64,000 bases of DNA from Roseiarcus sp963737365. GTDB taxonomy: Bacteria > Pseudomonadota > Alphaproteobacteria > Rhizobiales > Beijerinckiaceae. Position 1 is the stretch's first letter, and every line of letters starts with the position of its first letter. Positions 61,670 to 64,000 of this stretch are shown in pieces. The stretch spans positions 1,054,001-1,118,000 of the forward strand of contig CAVTSD010000007.1 in the NCBI GenBank assembly GCA_963737365.1, in the 5' to 3' direction. Both the position numbers and the translations under genes were made by a program. Under the pieces are notes generated by a model. That model saw only the letters and a program-made list of their open reading frames with translations, was not told where the DNA came from and ran no database searches.

Positions 61670-61714
61670 GCGCGCTTCCAGCCGACGTGGATTGAACGAA
61701 GGACCGCAATGAGA

Positions 61715-63007
61715 CTATTCGTGCGCGACCCGCCCGGCAACCAGCGTCATCTTGATCCGTCCCTCAAGCCGCGCCGCATCGAAGGGCGTGTTGCGGCACC
61801 GCGAATGAAGCAGCGCGGGATCGAGCACGTATGGCTCTTCGGGATCGAAGCGGATCACGTCGGCAGGAGCGCCGACCGACAGCCTGCCGACTGGCAGCCG
61901 CAGGATCTCGGCGGGTCGCGAGGTCATCGCGCGGATGAGGCGTGGCAGCGTGATGCGTCCGGCGGCCACGAGCCGCAGGCTGGCCGACAGCATTGTTTCG
62001 ATTCCAATCGCGCCCGCCTCGGCTTCCGCGAACGGCAACCGCTTGGTGTCGACGTCCTGGGGGTCGTGGTCGGAGCAGATGACGTCGATGAGGCCCTCGG
62101 CCAAGGCCTCGACCAGCGCCAAGCGCTCATCCTCGGCGCGCAGCGGGGGTTTAAGCTTGAGAAACGTGCGATAGTCCCCGACGTCGAGCTCGTTCAGGGT
62201 CAGGTGATTGATCGACACGCCGCAGGTGACCGACAACCCGGCCTGGCGCGCGCGCGCCATCGCCTCGAGCGACAGACTGTTCGAGAGCAGCGCGGCGTGA
62301 TAGCGCGCGCCGGTCAGCCCGACCAGGCGCAGATCGCGCTCGAGCATAATGGTTTCTGCCTCGCGCGGCACGCCGGGCAGCCCAAGCCAGGTCGCACGCA
62401 GGCCCTCCGCCATCACCCCTTCGCGGCTCAGCGAGCGGTCCTCGCAGACCGGCGCGATGAGCGCGCCAAAGTCGCGGGCGTAGGTCATCGCGCGCCGCAT
62501 GGTCAGCGCATCGGCGACCGAGTGGAGCCCATCGCAGAAGGCGATTGCGCCTGCTTCCGCGAGCAGACCAATTTCAGCGATCTCCTCGCCCTTGAGACCC
62601 TTGGTCAGAGCCGCAGCCGGGTGGACGCGAACTTTGGCGGCATCGCGCGCCCGCCGGAGAATGAAGTCGACCACCGCCGGGTCGTCGACCGGCGGATTGG
62701 TGTCGGGACGGGTGACAAGAGTGGTTACGCCGCCGGCGGCGGCGGCTGCGCTGGCGCTGGCGATGGTCTCGCGATGCTCAGCCCCTGGCTCGCCAACGAA
62801 AGCGCGCATGTCGACAAGGCCCGGCGAAACGACGTCGCCCGCGCAGTCGAGGATCATCGCCTCGCCCGGCAGTTGGTCCCGCGTGACTGCGGGGCCAACT
62901 CCGGCGATGAGGCCATCGATGGCGATAAGGCCGCCGCGGGTCTCGGTCTCCTGGACGGGATCGATGAGACGCGCGTTGACGAAAGCGATCGGCGGAGTTG
63001 AAAGCAT
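61715..63007 (-). CDS. Noncatalytic dihydroorotase-like protein (PyrC', PyrX)
   Basis: 430 residues of the amidohydrolase/dihydroorotase fold. At the place of the metal motif (PGLIDxHxHL) it reads PGLVDMRAFVGEPG, so the HxH pair is lost. The later metal residues are partly kept (CSDHDPQD). This is the pattern of PyrC' proteins of Pseudomonas and Rhizobiales, which lack dihydroorotase activity and hold aspartate transcarbamylase (PyrB) together. pyrB, expected next to it, is not in the window. First gene of pyrC', plsY, dprA; ATG 63007. Confidence 0.85.
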   Translation of the reverse strand: MLSTPPIAFVNARLIDPVQETETRGGLIAIDGLIAGVGPAVTRDQLPGEAMILDCAGDVVSPGLVDMRAFVGEPGAEHRETIASASAAAAAGGVTTLVTRPDTNPPVDDPAVVDFILRRARDAAKVRVHPAAALTKGLKGEEIAEIGLLAEAGAIAFCDGLHSVADALTMRRAMTYARDFGALIAPVCEDRSLSREGVMAEGLRATWLGLPGVPREAETIMLERDLRLVGLTGARYHAALLSNSLSLEAMARARQAGLSVTCGVSINHLTLNELDVGDYRTFLKLKPPLRAEDERLALVEALAEGLIDVICSDHDPQDVDTKRLPFAEAEAGAIGIETMLSASLRLVAAGRITLPRLIRAMTSRPAEILRLPVGRLSVGAPADVIRFDPEEPYVLDPALLHSRCRNTPFDAARLEGRIKMTLVAGRVAHE

Positions 63008-63166
63008 GGGGCGCGCCGTGCCTATCGGCCAGCGCCCGTCAGCGCAAGCCGCCTAAGCGTTGCGGCGAGACATTCAGGCTTGCCTCCGCTCTTGCCTGCC
63101 TCGCGAAAAGGAGCTAGAGCGCGCGCTCGCTCAAAGGCTCGCTTTCGCCGCCCTGAGCGGACCTAG

Positions 63167-63243
63167 GCGCCCGTAGCTCAGCTGGATAGAGCACCAGACT
63201 ACGAATTTGGGGGTCGGGAGTTCGAATCTCTCCGGGCGCGCCA
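63167..63243 (+). tRNA. tRNA-Arg (anticodon ACG)
   Basis: Acceptor GCGCCCG pairs with CGGGCGC, D-arm GCTCAGCTGGATAGAGC, anticodon stem CCAGA-CTACGAA-TTTGG with ACG in the loop, T-loop GTTCGAATC, then G and encoded CCA. 77 bases. The 3' part of such tRNA-Arg genes is a common integration site. Confidence 0.97.
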
Positions 63244-63677
63244 GTTCAAGCTATTGAAGTAAAAGAGATAAAGGTTGACTGCACGTCAAACGTAAAGAAA
63301 GGCTGACTTGCTTGCGGACCCAATGCGGACCCGCCGGTCGCAAATTTCGTAGGCGCTCGACTCCAAAGCTGCCACCCCGTAGCCGCGCCAATGATCCGGG
63401 TCGCGGTCACGCCCGCAGCCTTCGAGGCGATAGGCTCCGCCCTCCCGCTCAGCAGTGCGGGACGAGTCCCTGCAGAACGCGAAGGGCGAACATCTGATCT
63501 GACTTGAGGCGGCCACGGGCGATCGTCGAATGGCCACTTGGAGGCGATGAGCAGGCCGGCTTAGGAAGCCCGGGCAGAGGGGGCAATCGCTATTGAATAT
63601 AACGATAACAGTTCGGTACCTCTCGCTGAGAGTTGGCGCGATGCTCCCACGCCTCGTCCCAGCGCTACTGCAGTGTC
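63244..63677. other. Junction region after tRNA-Arg
   Basis: Starts with low-GC sequence directly after the tRNA. TGCGGACCC occurs twice (63313-63321, 63324-63332, 11-bp period). A decayed small gene at 63391-63558 follows, then the promoter of the NTPase gene. No integrase gene is seen within the window. Confidence 0.5.
63391..63558 (+). pseudogene. Decayed small conserved protein gene
   Basis: ATG 63391 gives MIRVAVTPAAFEAIGSALPL, which resembles the start of a short Hyphomicrobiales hypothetical family (M.I.(V/I)T..AFEAIA.TLPLGS). The expected continuation appears in another frame as AKGEHLI, a TGA, then LEAATGDRRMATWRR. One frameshift and at least one stop break it. The family match is from memory. 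Confidence 0.45.
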
Positions 63678-64000
63678 ATGACTATAAAAGGCACTGACAC
63701 CGCGTCCAAGCAAGTGGCTGAACCGACCTACCCTTGGGCTCGCTTCTGGGTACCGCGCGACGGCATTGTCAATTTGTCGGATGCGGGCTTTCTGCTCGAC
63801 CCCTCGGAGTATCCGCTTCAATCGCCGGGCGCGGTACAGCTCGCGGCGCTTCAGGAATATAAAGCGCTCGTTCTGTTGGGCGAGCCTGGGATTGGCAAGT
63901 CAACGACTCTGAAGGAGGAAGCGGACAGGGTCGACGCGGTCGGCGGTAGTACCGTGTCGATCTACGAGAATCTTCGCAGTTTTTCGAGCGACGCGCTCCT
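63678..64000 (+). CDS. NACHT/STAND-like P-loop NTPase, N-terminal part
   Basis: Open from ATG 63678 to the window end (107 codons). It reads WARFWVPRDGIVNLSDAGFL, LDPSEYPLQSP, then KALVLLGEPGIGKSTTLKEE with a Walker A GEPGIGKST. The layout (a short RFWxPR...LSDxGFLxDP head followed by a GEPGIGKS loop) is that of large NACHT-type ATPases of unknown or defence function seen in accessory islands. The rest of the protein is outside the window, so Walker B and effector domain cannot be judged. Confidence 0.7.
   Translation, partial: MTIKGTDTASKQVAEPTYPWARFWVPRDGIVNLSDAGFLLDPSEYPLQSPGAVQLAALQEYKALVLLGEPGIGKSTTLKEEADRVDAVGGSTVSIYENLRSFSSDAL

Noticed and set aside
61709..63001. Plus-strand 430-codon open frame
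   Set aside because: Antisense to the dihydroorotase-like gene; no motif.
63629..63660. CTGAGAG motif reminiscent of a TPP riboswitch
   Set aside because: The remaining conserved TPP elements are missing and the downstream gene is an NTPase, not a thiamine gene.
1..64000. CRISPR arrays and rRNA genes
   Set aside because: No regularly spaced identical repeats of 24-40 bases and no rRNA-like segments were found.

Overview
The window is high-GC, densely packed bacterial DNA. Gene content and order (gatCAB, ruvX, dprA, plsY, a pyrC-like gene, ctaA/ctaB, many outward-facing oxidoreductases) fit an alphaproteobacterium of the Hyphomicrobiales (Rhizobiales), perhaps near Beijerinckiaceae or Methylocystaceae. 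The family-level guess is inference only; no rRNA or other marker is present.

Layout. 1-3.5 kb: respiratory module with the end of ctaA, then (minus strand) ctaB, a 39-residue membrane peptide, a DUF420 protein and a divergent heme-copper oxidase subunit I with an Asp-His pair where paired CuB histidines are expected. 3.6-8 kb: ABC exporter, DHFR-like protein, and an overlapping methyltransferase/glycosyltransferase pair. 8-17 kb: two divergent MFS exporters with C-terminal ABM-like domains, a flavodoxin-fold oxidoreductase, envelope proteins, a phosphoglycerate-mutase-like phosphatase and an orphan NodT lipoprotein. 17-24 kb: split NMT1-type ABC importer (permease, ATPase, binding protein) and an 8-oxoguanine deaminase, interleaved with two methyltransferases and a cytochrome c; together a probable nucleobase scavenging locus. 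24-28 kb: accessory region with iteron-like repeats, an intact IS1595-family element with perfect 8-bp target duplication, and a lower-GC glycosyltransferase. 28-31 kb: MliC-like protein, PRC-barrel and peroxiredoxin genes, and a divergent TetR gene that is frameshifted but still faces two well-formed operators. 31-37 kb: Na/Pi cotransporter overlapping a P-type ATPase, then ettA.

37-43 kb is a rearranged segment: orphan CopG-type antitoxin, RHH protein, glyoxalase, Tat-exported GMC dehydrogenase pair, a truncated second copy of the ettA 3' end, a vanadium haloperoxidase behind a perfect CRP-type palindrome, and a decayed glyoxalase. 43-53.6 kb: HAD hydrolase, Gfo/Idh/MocA dehydrogenase with gamma-glutamyltransferase, YkuD protein, a three-subunit periplasmic molybdenum aldehyde dehydrogenase (PaoABC type), and a LysR gene divergent from a carboxymuconolactone decarboxylase/aldo-keto reductase pair with a palindromic T-N11-A box between them.

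53.8-63 kb is core: tRNA-Ser(GCU), a histone H1-like protein, gatCAB, ruvX, dprA, plsY and a noncatalytic dihydroorotase. At 63.2 kb a tRNA-Arg(ACG) is followed by short direct repeats, a decayed small gene and the start of a NACHT/STAND-like P-loop NTPase that runs off the window. This looks like the edge of a genomic island, possibly a defence island. No CRISPR array, rRNA or recognised riboswitch was seen.
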